From: Panicum virgatum
Taxonomy: Eukaryota; Streptophyta; Magnoliopsida; Poales; Poaceae
NCBI RefSeq assembly: GCF_016808335.1
Contig: NC_053145.1
Location: forward strand, 930,001 to 994,000
Reading direction: 5' to 3'
Length of the DNA stretch: 64,000 nucleotides
Shown: in pieces, positions 35,599 through 47,230 of the stretch
Layout: each line of letters starts with the position of its first letter
How positions within the stretch are numbered: the first letter of the stretch is position 1
Made by a program: the position numbers and the translations under genes
Notes under the pieces: model-generated
Seen by the model: only the letters and a program-made list of their open reading frames with translations
What the model was told of the DNA's origin: nothing
The model's database searches: none

Positions 35599-38157
35599 AT
35601 GGGTTGCGAAAAGAGAAAGGGAAAAGAAGTTGTGGTCGAGAAGCCCGCTCGCAAGCGGACTCGTGCAGAGAAGGAGGCCGAGAGGGCCGAGATGGTGGCC
35701 AAGGCCGCCGAGGAGTAGGCATCAGGCCGTGCTCGTCCGTTCCAGATCAGGGAGGACTCCAGAGGCAGAGGCAGAGGCAGAGGCAGAGGTAGGGGTATGG
35801 GTAGAGTGAGAGGTGCCAGGGCCACCAGAGCCGCGACGGCAGCAGCAGCAGAGTCAGATCAGTCAGATACAGCTGCAGATTCTGATTCAGAGGCAGAACA
35901 GTCCGAGCAGTCTCAGGGGCAGAGCACACAGGAGTCACCGACTCTACGACGGTCTGGCCGCACTCGGCAGACATCCCCAGCAGCAGAGACTTCACCAGCG
36001 ACCGAGCGTCGCACTGGACCGAGGACGCGAGGAGGTCACCAGCCACAGGAGCCTCGCAGGTCCACAGCTGCAGTAGCAGCAACTCGTAGAGCCGAGGCCC
36101 TAGAGGCCGAGCGCGCAGTGTTCCGTATGGACACTGTTGTGCGTCTGGAGCCAGGTGTGCTGCTCCAGAACTTGACCAAGGCCAATGCGGCGAAGGTCAA
36201 GAGGCTCAGGTGGAGTGTTCAGGAGGAGGACTGGTTCCCCGTGACCCGTGACAGCCGAGTCGACCGTAGGTTCTGGACGCTTCTTCAGGCCAGTTTCTAC
36301 GAGACCTACCAGAGGCGGGGTCACAGGATCTTCCCGCACAGAGTGCTTGACTGGGTGTCTCTGAGGACAGCCGCAGGGGGAGCAGATGTCAGAGAGCACT
36401 TCGCTCACTTCAGGGGCCTGCCCAGGTTACTCCAGATTGAGCAGAACAGATATATTGAGGACTGGGTCAGAGTCTTCTATGCCACGGCCTGGATTGCTCC
36501 CGAGCGTCGAGCAGTACACTTTGTTTATGGAGGCCAGGTCTTTGGTTTGTCGAGAGCGACGATAGCAGGGATTCTCGGAGTTGACTTAGTTGACGTCTCC
36601 CTGCACGAGATGGTTTACGGAGATGCAGATCCACCGCGCAGAGCGATGATTGGCGGGATTGCACCTTCTCATGAGGCGATCTCTCAGTGTTTCCGGCAGC
36701 CGTTCCCTGCCTCCTACGCCAGAGTTCCCAGCCTGCTGACCCCAGAGGCATACGCAGTACACATGGCACTCCGGAGGACTTTGCTACCAAGGAGTGGCTA
36801 CCCAGAGGGGTTTACAGGACTGCAGCAGCTCCTGCTTCTACACATCCTCACTCACGAGCCGTTTGACATAGTTGACTTTATTCTGGCTGAGATAGAGGAT
36901 GTGATCACAGACGGGATGGGTGTGGTGCGACAGTTTCCCTTTGCACACTGGATCAGCTATATATGTTCTATGATTGTGCCAGCAGAGTCACCCATCAGCG
37001 CTCCCTACCGTCACGACGAGGCTCCCCGGTTCCCAGTTTACCGACCGACAGCTCCACAGGACCGGAGGAGGGGCAGACAGGCAGAGAGAGCTGCCATGGC
37101 ACAGTTGTCACCAGAGGCACAGGCCCGTGTGGCACAGGAGGACGAGGCACTGCTTGCCGCCGAGGCACAGCTTCCCGGAGGAGAGGATGAGATACACTGG
37201 TCTGAGCTTGAGTCAGACTCCTCCGAGGACGTAGAGTACTTCCCTGCAGCAGCCCCAGCTAGTCATGACCACGAGGCAGGGGGGTCTAGAGAGCCAGCTC
37301 CAGAGTCACCAGCACCTGCTACAGTCTCTGAGTCCCAGGTGTCTCAGCCGTCCGAGCTCACCGCACTTCTACAGCAGCTCGTGACTCAGCAGAGAGAGGA
37401 CAGGCTTGCACAGGAGGAGGCCAGGAGAGCTCACGAGGCTCAGCTTGCTGCTATACAGAGTGAGGCCGCCCGAGAGCGGGCTGCGACCGAGGAGCGTTTT
37501 GTCGGGCTTATCGACAGAGTTTCACAGAGGACAGACGCTCAGTTTCAGCAGATGCAGCAGGGGATGATGGCGATGTTCGGGATGATCTCACAGCTTTACT
37601 CTCACACCGGACTCGCCCCGCAGCAGCCAGGACAGCCAGGCCTTCAGGGTGTTGGAGCACCTCAGCTTGCCGTCACACCAGCTCCTCCTCCTCCAGCGCC
37701 TACTGCAGCCCCAGCTACTACAGCGACACCGGAGACCACGTTCTCGATGTCAGCACTCTTTGGGTCTGCCGGTCGTCCGCTCTTTTCACCACTGCCGGCG
37801 ACCACACTCTTTCAGGACTCACCATCAGCGGTTCAGTCGGTCGCCCTCCCTTCCTCACTTCAGGCAGCACCTTCAGGGGGAGGAGCAGTAGAGGAGTCCC
37901 TGCTTCCACAGTCGATGCAGCCGGCAGCCTCAGCAGTCACCTCTTCAGATATTGATACTTCTTCTGCTGACCCGGTTACGACTTCTACGGATCCTCTACC
38001 AGGCAGTGCCAGCACGAGAGCCTCCACGACAGTTACTCCCCCAGTGAGCTCAGACCCAGACCAGCAGCTTCCGTCTGTCACCGAGGGTGAGAGTTCTCCG
38101 TCCGACGACGACGACCCGGACCGCTTCGTCGCCGTACCACGACAGCACGACCCGTAG
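35599..38157 (+). CDS. Post-pol (env-like position) ORF of the inner Copia element, with in-frame TAG
   Basis: The uninterrupted frame runs from ATG 35797 to the TAG ending at 38157 (786 aa). An earlier ATG at 35599 is in the same frame, separated by one TAG at 35716-35718; the 39 codons before it encode a Lys/Arg-rich segment with RKR and KEAERAE motifs. Residues 1-140 of the longer frame are Ser/Gln/Arg-rich. The central domain (about 145-400) contains DRRFW, VLDW, GLPRL, WVRVFYATAWIAPE, FGLSRATIAGILGVD and a late WISYICSMIVP. Then come a Gln/Glu-rich coiled coil (LLQQLVTQQREDRLAQEEA) and a Pro/Ser/Thr-rich tail. No signal peptide or clear membrane helix is seen. The central motifs parallel the outer element ORF and resemble the domain in databases called putative plant transposon protein; that link is inference. 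Function is unknown. Confidence 0.7.
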
Positions 38158-38460
38158 CTCGCCTTTTGGTGCTTTGATGCCAAAGGGGGAGAGGTGTTAG
38201 GGGGAGCACCAGAGTTAGGGGGAGGGTAGAGCTAGAGAGAGCTCGTAGTTATCAGGACTTTGATATTCTTTGTATCACATTTGGTGTTAGTTCATGGATA
38301 TGTACATTTGTCGCTTGAGTATGCCGTGCTTTGAGACATATCTATGAATTTCGTTTGAGCCGTTGAGCTCTTTGGTCCTTCTTTTCGAGTTCGCTTGTGT
38401 TTATCTTGCTTTATCTCTCTCGCTCTCTCGTTATTTATGGTTATGTTGTCATCAATCACC

Positions 38461-38473
38461 AAAAAAGGGGAGA
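38461..38473 (+). other. Polypurine tract of the inner element
   Basis: AAAAAAGGGGAGA lies one base before the 3' LTR and would prime plus-strand DNA synthesis. The same position in the outer element has AAAAAGGGAGAGA. Confidence 0.9.
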
Positions 38474-38474
38474 T

Positions 38475-40157
38475 TGTAAGCATCTAGGCCCTCAAGGTAT
38501 GTTTCGGTGATTAATGACAACCATTATTGTGACTAATGAGTTTGTGCAGCTTAATAGATCATTATCGCTCATTTGGTCATATGTCAAAAGAGGCCCCTCA
38601 ATTTCATTATTCAAAAAGGCGATCTCGGTATTCAACTCAATTTTATGTCAAGACTAAGGATCTTTCTAGTCCTAAGTGTCATAAGGTTGAGAAGGACACT
38701 TAGGTTAGTATAGGTTTTATAGTTTTGTAGTGATCGCACTATTAAGAGGGGTTAAGGCTAAGTAACTTGAGCATGGACATGATCATTTGAAAATGGATGC
38801 ACACTATGGTCACTCAGGTTTCTAGAAATTCAAATAAGTGGTTCTCAAACTATATCTCAAGAATATTTGGATTTCATTCAAGACTCAAATCAGAAAAGAC
38901 AAAATCAGAAAAAGTCTATACACCGGTTTAACCGACGCTCTCAATTTTCTATACGTCGGTTAAACGAAGTCAGCAGAGTCTGGACAAATTTAATACACCG
39001 GTTAAACCGACGTGTTTGAATTTAACGTCGGTGCATTGGTCCAGAGTTGGTTTTTCCAGGGAAATTCAAGTTCTATTCACCGGATTAACCGACGATGTTT
39101 GAATCAAGACGTCGGTGCAATTGACCAGTGAGATGGTTTTTCAGAGGAATTTAAAAGTTGTACTCACCGGTTAAACCGACGATAGGTTTGAGTTAACGTC
39201 GGTGCAGTTGTCCAGAGACTTGGTTTTTCAGTAGTTCAGTGGACAACTACACTCACCGGTTAAACCGATGCTACGTCGGTTAATCTGCCCCAGTTGTAAC
39301 GGCTAGTTTTCAGAAGAGGCAGTTTACATTCACCGGTTAAACCGACGATGACAATGAGGGGTACGTCGGATTAACCGGCGCTACGCAGTTTTCTGGCAGC
39401 TTTTCTCCAACGGCTCTATTTGTGTGAGCTGCCTATATACCCCTCCAATGGGTCATTTCGCCCACTCTTGACACCCGGCAACATCCATACACTCAAACTA
39501 TAGTCAAGAGCCACATTGAGCTTCATCATTCACATACTTGTGCATTCAATCAATCAAGAAGCAAGATTAAGGACTTGAGTAGAGAGAAGCTAGTGTGCAT
39601 CCGTTCTTGGTGATCGGTTCTTGCTCAAGTGAAGGCCTTAGCTTGTTACTCTTGGTGATTGGCATCACCTAGGCGATCTTGGTGATCGAGGTGTTTCTCG
39701 CGGAGCTTGCCAAGTATTGTGGGAGCCCGGAGAAGAAGATTGTACGTGGCTTGATCTCCACCACGCCGGGATGGTGAACGGAGACTCTTAGTGAGCGCCC
39801 TCGTCTCGGTGACTTGGGAGGTGACAATACTCTTTGTGAGTGTCACAACGTGGATTAGGGGTGTGTGCCAACACATCGATACCACGGGAAAAAATCCGGT
39901 TGTCTCTTGTCCATTCCTCTTATTCAAGCATTTTCTTTCATGCAATTTACTCATGTGCTTGACTTAGAGATCATAACTTAGCTCTACCTTGCTAGGCTTT
40001 ACTTTGTTTTAGCTCTCTTAGCTTGTGTTAGAAGCTTAGTTATCCGGTTGGTGAATTGGTGCCCTACTAGCATTGCATAGGTTAAGGTTGCTTTACTTTG
40101 TTTTAGAATTTGAAAAAGGCCCAATTCACCCCCCCTCTTGGTCCATCGATCCTTACA
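38475..40157 (+). repeat. 3' LTR of the inner Copia element
   Basis: 1,683 bp, TGTAAG...CTTACA. Compared with the 5' LTR by eye there are about six substitutions plus loss of one TA in the TATA box region. It is followed by the right ACTAT target duplication (40158-40162). Confidence 0.95.
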
Positions 40158-41000
40158 ACTATATATACCCCCTCCATACCCTTTCAGCCTCCACCCTTGC
40201 CACTTTGACGAGCTGAACTCAAACCTAAGCAAAAAGAGCTCTCTCACTCTCCCTTCTCCATTCTTGAGTGATTCCCTTGAGGGATTTGAGTGAGAAGCAA
40301 GCAAGAGCAAGGATTAGTGCTAGTGGGCCTCATTTCCATCTCTTGAGCACTTGGTTTTGGTCAAGCCCGCGGATTCAAATTTGTTACTCTTGGAGCCTTG
40401 TGCTCCTAGACGGCTAGGCGTGCTTGTGATTGCTCAACCAAGATTGTGAGCTGCACAAGAAGTTTGTAATCTTCATTCCTCGCCGAGGAATCCATAGTAA
40501 GTAACCTTGGGCTTGAGAGGTGATCTCGCCCTTGGAAGAGGAGCATAGGGGTTCTTGAGCACCGTCTCTCGAATCCTTACTCAACGGAGACGTAGTACCT
40601 TCGGGTGTGAACTTCGGGAAACAAATCCTTATCTCCTTTGTGTTAGTTTACTTGATTTCTTTACTATTTGCTTGTGAGACTTCATTTCTAGGGTTTGAGC
40701 TCGATCTACTCACTCACAAATTTCTAGTAAGTTTTGTTTGTTGGATATCAACCTTAAAAAACCTTGGTACTCTTACTTTAACTCGATCTACTTTTCATAC
40801 ACAGATTCTTACAGTTTTCTTTCAGGTCATTCATACCCGGAGACTCCGGATATATCTCCGGATACTCCGGATCACAAAACCCGGAGTATCTGGGCCTATA
40901 CCCGGAGCATCCGGTCTAGTCTGTGTATCACATTTTTGTTAAGTATTTTAAATTGCAGATTGCCTATTTACCCCCCTCTAGGCATCTTAAGATCTTTTCA
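40158..41000 (+). repeat. Outer element 3' LTR, second part
   Basis: It continues the outer LTR from ACTATATATACCCCC, contains a CCGG-type motif cluster (about 40,838-40,918) and ends CTTTTCA, an imperfect inversion of the TGAAAG start. Joined to 26602-27103, and counting the ACTAT duplication once, the LTR is about 1.34 kb. Confidence 0.75.
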
Positions 41001-41808
41001 TTTACTTTTGGTGGTCTCTTGTAGGGTTCGGTTGACTATATGCAGGTGGGGCGGTTCTGTAGTTCGAGGCGGGGAGGGGAATGGTTGGTTCGTATTGTCC
41101 GACGGGGCAAATACGTGCCGTGTTGGTTAGGTCTACCTTGCAAGGTTAAATCGGATCAATTCGCCGTCAGTCGCTCTCGGACATGAGCACCTTGATCTCC
41201 GAGTCACATCGTAGTAAGGAAATGAAACAAAACGAGTTGATAAATGTTGATGTTATCTAATTAATTATGTTTCCACCTTGGTTGCTATAGATACGCAAAT
41301 CATAGATGTTTAGCCAATTTATTGTTATAATTTGGAGCTAAAATTTTGAAGTTAATGATCTATTTTAGATGCTTTTTGGCAAAACAAACCCACCAGCCAA
41401 AAGCCTTGCATGTCTAGATAATGGGCTAAGTATACCCTTAGTCGGGTAAGTCTTGCTGAGTATTAGTATACTCAGGATTTGTTGTTTACCCTGTTTCAGG
41501 TATAGGAGCTAACCCGGATTCACATCGGTGGGCTCGATGTGACGTCCTCACGTATCCGTAGTTATCGTTTTATTTCAATTTATTTCAGTTGGTTTCTAAT
41601 GAAAATTTTCCTCAGGTTAGACTCTCTCTACCGCTGCTGTTATCTATTATATGAACTTTAATTTGTAAAAGTCATTTTGTAAATAGCTTAATATTGTTTA
41701 CTATTTTATAAAATTGTATCATGCTGGTACCGTCTGCGCTCGCCGTCGTGCGAGACTTCTGGTGTGTTTCGATCGGCCTGTGGGTTGGAAACAGGCTGTC
41801 AGGTTACA
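41001..41808 (+). mobile_element. Probable decayed Ty3/Gypsy LTR fragment
   Basis: The stretch TAAGTCTTGCTGAGTATTAG followed by ATACTCAGGATTTGTTGTTT (about 41,446-41,487) is of a kind common in Gypsy LTRs of grasses. An upstream segment with TTGCAAGGTTAAATCGG and GATGTGACGTCC motifs fits too. No ends or target duplication could be set. It may abut the outer Copia LTR by chance. Confidence 0.35.
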
Positions 41809-41813
41809 CTTAA

Positions 41814-42258
41814 TTAAGCTAATGCGTATGATGCGTTCAAATGATGGACATTATACTTAATTAAACCATTTAACTTAGCGTTTCTGTCACATAGCGCCGC
41901 TCCCACGTACGACAGGTTCTTCTCGAGGCGGCCCGCGCCGTCGACGACGACCGGCATGGTCAGCATCGTCTCGTCAGTGTTGCTGGCCGTCAGGCACAGC
42001 TCCCGGCCGCGCAGCACGTCCAGCAGAAAGGCATCGTCCTGGGAAGGGTCCAGTGAATCCGGCAGCCCGGTGATGCCAAACTCCTCATCCAGCAGGCGGC
42101 TGCGGCTGCACATCGTGCTTCGGCTTCGCGAAGCGCCAGGCCAGAACATGTACCCGCCGATGCTCACGCCGGTAAAAGTTCTATCAGCAGGGTAAGGAGG
42201 ATCATTCTTGATCTTTTTCCAGAGGGGAACTATAGGGCAGAATCCAACGCGATCGTTA
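41814..42258 (-). pseudogene. Gene fragment of unknown family
   Basis: On the minus strand an open frame reads GFCPIVPLWKKIKNDPPYP, then SIGGYMFWPGASRSRSTMC, DEEFGITGLPDSLDPS, LLDVLRGRELCLTASN and PVVVDGAGRLEKNLSYVGA. Composition and codon use look coding, but there is no start codon and the frame runs out against the LTR remnant on its 3' side. A LINE-type insertion lies immediately upstream. I do not recognise the family. It is probably a broken gene copy. Confidence 0.45.
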
Positions 42259-42284
42259 TCACCTGCGATGGTAGACGCTCACCT

Positions 42285-42946
42285 TTTTTTTTTGAGAAAC
42301 CGGGAATACATTTCATATAAAATTCTGGTAGTTTACATCCCACAACTTATGAAGACAACTCTGAAAATAAAACAAATTACAACTAAGTCCTTGTAAGATG
42401 CTCCCGGTTGTCCCCGTCGCCGACGGTCGAAACTGCCGCCCGTGAAGCCGACCACCTTCCCGACGATGGATATAAGAGATTTTCAATGGCACCATAAATA
42501 GCACATTGGGGACACCAACATGCCCTATCAACGCTGAATGAACAGGCCTAACAAGATGATCAATGGCCATCACATCGCCGGACAGCAAGGGATCTGGCGC
42601 TTCAATCACCAACAATCCCGACACACCGGACGACGAGCCACCCCAGGCAGTGGGTGGGAAACCACCAACAGTGGGAAATGAAAACCAACCCGATTTCTCG
42701 TGTTGGTAAACTAAACTCCAAAGATCGACGCCGGCGAGGTCCGCGACGAAGACAAAGGAGTAACAAAAGAACCCAACAAGCCTCCTCTGACCAACCGCCA
42801 TGTCATTGGTGACAAAGTCGGCGCCGCCACTGCCGTCGAGGACACCGAGAGCACAGGAAAGCGCACAGAAGATCAAGACATCAGCGCATAGGATGTCACC
42901 ATGGGAACCATCATCGATGTCAAGATCTCCGAAGATAATACCCTAG
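42285..42946 (-). mobile_element. 5'-truncated LINE-type insertion
   Basis: A 662-bp segment ends, on the minus strand, with CCCGGTTTCTC followed by a poly(A) run (poly(T) at 42,285-42,293 on the plus strand). It is flanked by an exact 18-bp direct repeat, GATGGTAGACGCTCACCT, at 42267-42284 and 42947-42964. A poly(A) tail and a long variable target duplication are the marks of target-primed reverse transcription. The interior has an open frame of 187 codons without a recognisable reverse transcriptase motif, consistent with a 3'-end fragment or a retrotransposed transcript. Confidence 0.75.
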
Positions 42947-43113
42947 GATGGTAGACGCTCACCTAGTCGCTTGAGATCGTTCCGGCCACTCTTGGGCCAG
43001 TTGTTGTTGGGCCCCAGTCAGTATCCTCTCCATCGGGTTAGTGAAAGCCCATATACCATAGCAGCAAACAGAAGCAGCCCATTCGACGATCAAACGTGCG
43101 AATATACCTGCAG

Positions 43114-43194
43114 CTATAAAGCGCTAGGGTTTTACCCCTCTCCTCCCCCACGCCGCCACTCCTCCCAACCCCGCGCCTCCGCCTCAAACCCTAG
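43114..43194 (+). promoter_or_regulatory. RPL37 core promoter: TATA box and telo-boxes
   Basis: CTATAAA at 43114-43120 is followed by CTAGGGTTTTA (about 43,123-43,133) and AAACCCTAG (43186-43194). Telo-box motifs (AAACCCTA) close to the transcription start are typical of plant ribosomal protein genes. GGGCCC and GGCCC motifs lie further upstream near 42,985-43,015. Confidence 0.6.
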
Positions 43195-43217
43195 CCCACC
43201 GGAGCAACGACCAAGGA

Positions 43218-45123
<1,906 letters not shown>

Positions 45124-45706
45124 GTCTGGATGTTGTCATCGAGAACCGCAGAAGCTAGAAATTGGAACCTTTTTGGCTGAGTTGTACAGTCTGAACTATT
45201 TAGACGTGATACTATGGAAGCATTGTTTTGTCGTACTTTAAATTCAATCCAGACGAACATCTGAATTCGTTGCTCCATGCTTTCATGTATCGTTTTGGTG
45301 AGCAGTGCGTGCGTTATAGAAATTTCAATGTTTTGTGGCTCTAGTTCACAGCTAACCCTGCAAACAGTTGTGCCTGTGCAGGCTGTGCTCGTTGGCTGTA
45401 ACTGTGAGAGCAGTATAGCTGGTTTGTTAACTTGGAATAGTCTTGACGAGTAATCATGCTGATGGTACTGTCATGGACGCATATACGGATTCGTTTGCGT
45501 TTTAGTGCAGAAAAATCATTTGCGTTGTAGTGCAGAAAAAAAAAGCAATCGTCAGTGTTGAGGATGAAGAGTAGAATGTCACATACTATGTTTGGCATTG
45601 TTAGCCTACACGAAAGGTCTCCAAAAATGCATTGTTAGCCTACACGAAAGGTCTCCAAAAATTCTATCTTTTTTGTTTGTTCCAAATTGTAGGTTGGTTT
45701 GGTAAA
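45124..45706. other. RPL37 3' UTR and flank
   Basis: The first 250 bases or so are the likely 3' UTR. The rest has no gene. A 34-bp tandem duplication lies near its end. Confidence 0.5.
45595..45662. repeat. 34-bp tandem duplication
   Basis: Two adjacent units start GCATTGTTAGCCTACACG and end TCTCCAAAAAT and are identical by eye apart from the very end. They lie about 45 bp before the 5' end of the neighbouring Helitron. Confidence 0.8.
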
Positions 45707-46322
45707 TCTATCTATTTCTAAAGCGATTAAGGTTTCTACTTAAATTTTTGGTTTGATTTGTCTTGTGTCACTAATAGGTGGGACTTAGTTCATTCTATAT
45801 GCGAGTCATGAGTTTTTCATCAATCCGAATTCTAATTTTAATTTGAATAAATCAATACGAATCATAGTTGAAATCCGAATAAATCAATCGGAATCTCAAT
45901 CGAATTCCGCACAATCAATACCTTACATCACAAAACAGAGGTACATGGAGTGAACAAGCATAAAGTTGGTGATATTACTTATCGGATCCTGCAAAATCAA
46001 AACCTCGCATCACAAAACAGACGTACATGGAGTGAACGAGCACAAAGTTAGTGATATTATTTTGTTGGTGATATTACGTAGATTTATTATATTACCCGTA
46101 GCAACATAAGCAAGTAAGGTTTCCACCTAAATTTTTGGTTGGTCTGTGTCATTGACAGGTGGGTCTCCATCTCGTATGCGAGTCGGACTGGCCTTTCGTC
46201 AATGAGGAATCCTAATGGGAATCCGGACAAATCAATCAAAATCATAATTGGAACTCGGACAAATCAATCGGAATCCCAAACAGAACCCGATTATTCGTAG
46301 CAACACCCGGGCACTGTACTAG
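45707..46322 (+). mobile_element. Non-autonomous Helitron (616 bp)
   Basis: It starts TCTATCTATTTCTAAAG and ends ACACCCGGGCACTGTACTAG. The last part has a short CCCG...CGGG hairpin about 10 nt before the CTAG end. The base before is A and the base after is T, as Helitron insertion requires, with no target duplication. The interior holds repeated AAATCAATCGGAATC-type motifs and two related blocks of about 70 bp (near 45,930 and 46,000). It encodes no RepHel protein. Confidence 0.7.
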
Positions 46323-46718
46323 TCTAACTCTAAATACACATACATATTTTTTGCTATATATCTAGATTTACCAAAAATGATTTATAATTTGAGACGGAAG
46401 AAGTATTTCCACATAGACTGGATTGATATTGTTTGACAGAGATGCAGAGTATAGTGCCTCTGGCAAAGCCAATTGAAATATCTCAATTAAGCATTATTAA
46501 GCTTACCCACGTTGGATGTGATGGGGTTATGAAAAATTTCCAACGGAATAAATGTGATACAACTCGGAACAACAAAGTCCTCAAGCATTAGACTTGAGTA
46601 AAATAGGAAAAACAACGATAGAAACAGAAATAAACAATAGTCGCCATTCCTAGCTTCAGGAACCCTGCTTGGCCATGCATCATTGTGAATTTGATTCGTA
46701 GATCAGTAGACGGATCCA
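46323..46718. other. Flank with a Stowaway remnant and the 3' UTR of the KIN-like gene
   Basis: Around 46,360-46,412 the sequence TATATCTAGATTTACC...AATTTGAGACGGAAGAAG resembles the end of a degraded Stowaway MITE. The part nearest 46,719 is the likely 3' UTR of the minus-strand gene. Nothing else was seen. Confidence 0.4.
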
Positions 46719-47132
46719 TCAGTTGCCGCCGGTGACTGTGTCCTTGACGGCGGCGGCCGCGCCCCCGGCCGTGTGAGCCACCTGATCGGCAGCCTGCGCG
46801 CCGCAGCCAACGGAATTAGAGGAGTATTGAGCACGATCATTGCGTATGCAGCAGCATCTGAATTCTAAACTTACCCTCTGAACGGCGTCGGTGGCGCGGT
46901 GCTGCTGCAGCTGCGCGCTGTCGGCAGCAGCTCCGGCAGCGTCGGCCGCGGCGCCAGTGGTGGCGCCGGCGGCGCCCTTGACGGACTGCGCGGCGTGCTC
47001 CGCCTGGCACTGCACACATGGATCATGGGCATGGATGAATTCAGAGCATGGTTGCTACTAGCTAGGCAGCAAGCGAACGCTCACCTCGGCCTCGGCTTGC
47101 GCCTTGCCGGCCTGGTACTCAATGTTCGACAT
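46719..47132 (-). CDS. Small KIN/LEA-like stress protein
   Basis: Three exons: 47132-47085, 47009-46875, 46793-46719. They total 258 bp, 85 aa. The protein starts MSNIEYQAGKAQAEAE, continues with an Ala/Gly-rich helix (SVKGAAGATTG, GAAADSAQLQQHRATDAVQ) and ends AAVKDTVTGGN. Ala, Gln, Lys and Asp in loose 11-residue repeats are typical of LEA group 3 and KIN1/COR6.6-type proteins, which are hydrophilic and accumulate under cold, drought or ABA. There is no signal peptide, so it is cytosolic. Exact family placement is uncertain because the sequence is short and compositionally biased, but three phase-compatible exons and a TATA box upstream support a real gene. Confidence 0.75.
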
Positions 47133-47221
47133 CGCCGACGATCTGCTTGCTCAAGCTTTCAGAATTAGTATCACACTACTTTGAAGGTTGTTGCTGGATA
47201 AATCAGGCGCTTCAGCGTCCG

Positions 47222-47230
47222 TTTATATAG
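47222..47230 (-). promoter_or_regulatory. TATA box of the KIN-like gene
   Basis: On the minus strand CTATATAAACGG lies about 90 nt upstream of the start codon. The 500-bp interval to the next gene (47133-47633) holds this promoter and the 3' UTR of the receptor kinase; no other gene is seen there. Confidence 0.6.

Larger units (their letters stand above)
27104..40157 (+). mobile_element. Complete young Maximus/SIRE-type Copia retrotransposon (13,054 bp)
   Basis: The order is 5' LTR, initiator-Met tRNA primer site, gag, pol (protease, integrase, reverse transcriptase, RNase H), spacer, post-pol ORF, polypurine tract, 3' LTR. LTR ends are TGTAAG...CTTACA. Integrase before reverse transcriptase makes it Copia; the large gag, long internal region and extra ORF after pol are the Maximus/SIRE pattern. 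By eye the two LTRs differ by about six substitutions and one 2-bp indel over 1.68 kb. The gag and pol frames are open throughout, so it may still be mobile or have been so recently. It lies inside an older relative. Confidence 0.95.
24100..41000 (+). mobile_element. Outer Maximus/SIRE-type Copia element, 5'-truncated and split by a nested insertion
   Basis: What remains is the post-pol ORF (24228-25943), a spacer with CCGG-type motif clusters, the polypurine tract AAAAAGGGAGAGA (26588-26600) and a 3' LTR interrupted at 27103/40158 by the inner element. The 5' LTR, gag and pol are missing. The sequence before the LTR (CAATCACCAAAAA plus a purine tract) and the LTR start (TGAAAGTGATCTAGGCCCC) are close to those of the inner element, so both belong to one lineage. 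The left limit is approximate. Confidence 0.75.

Noticed and set aside
35201..35825. Pro/Ala/Arg-rich frames before the post-pol ORF, on both strands
   Set aside because: The C-rich composition opens several frames at once; only the frame starting at 35599 leads into the post-pol ORF.
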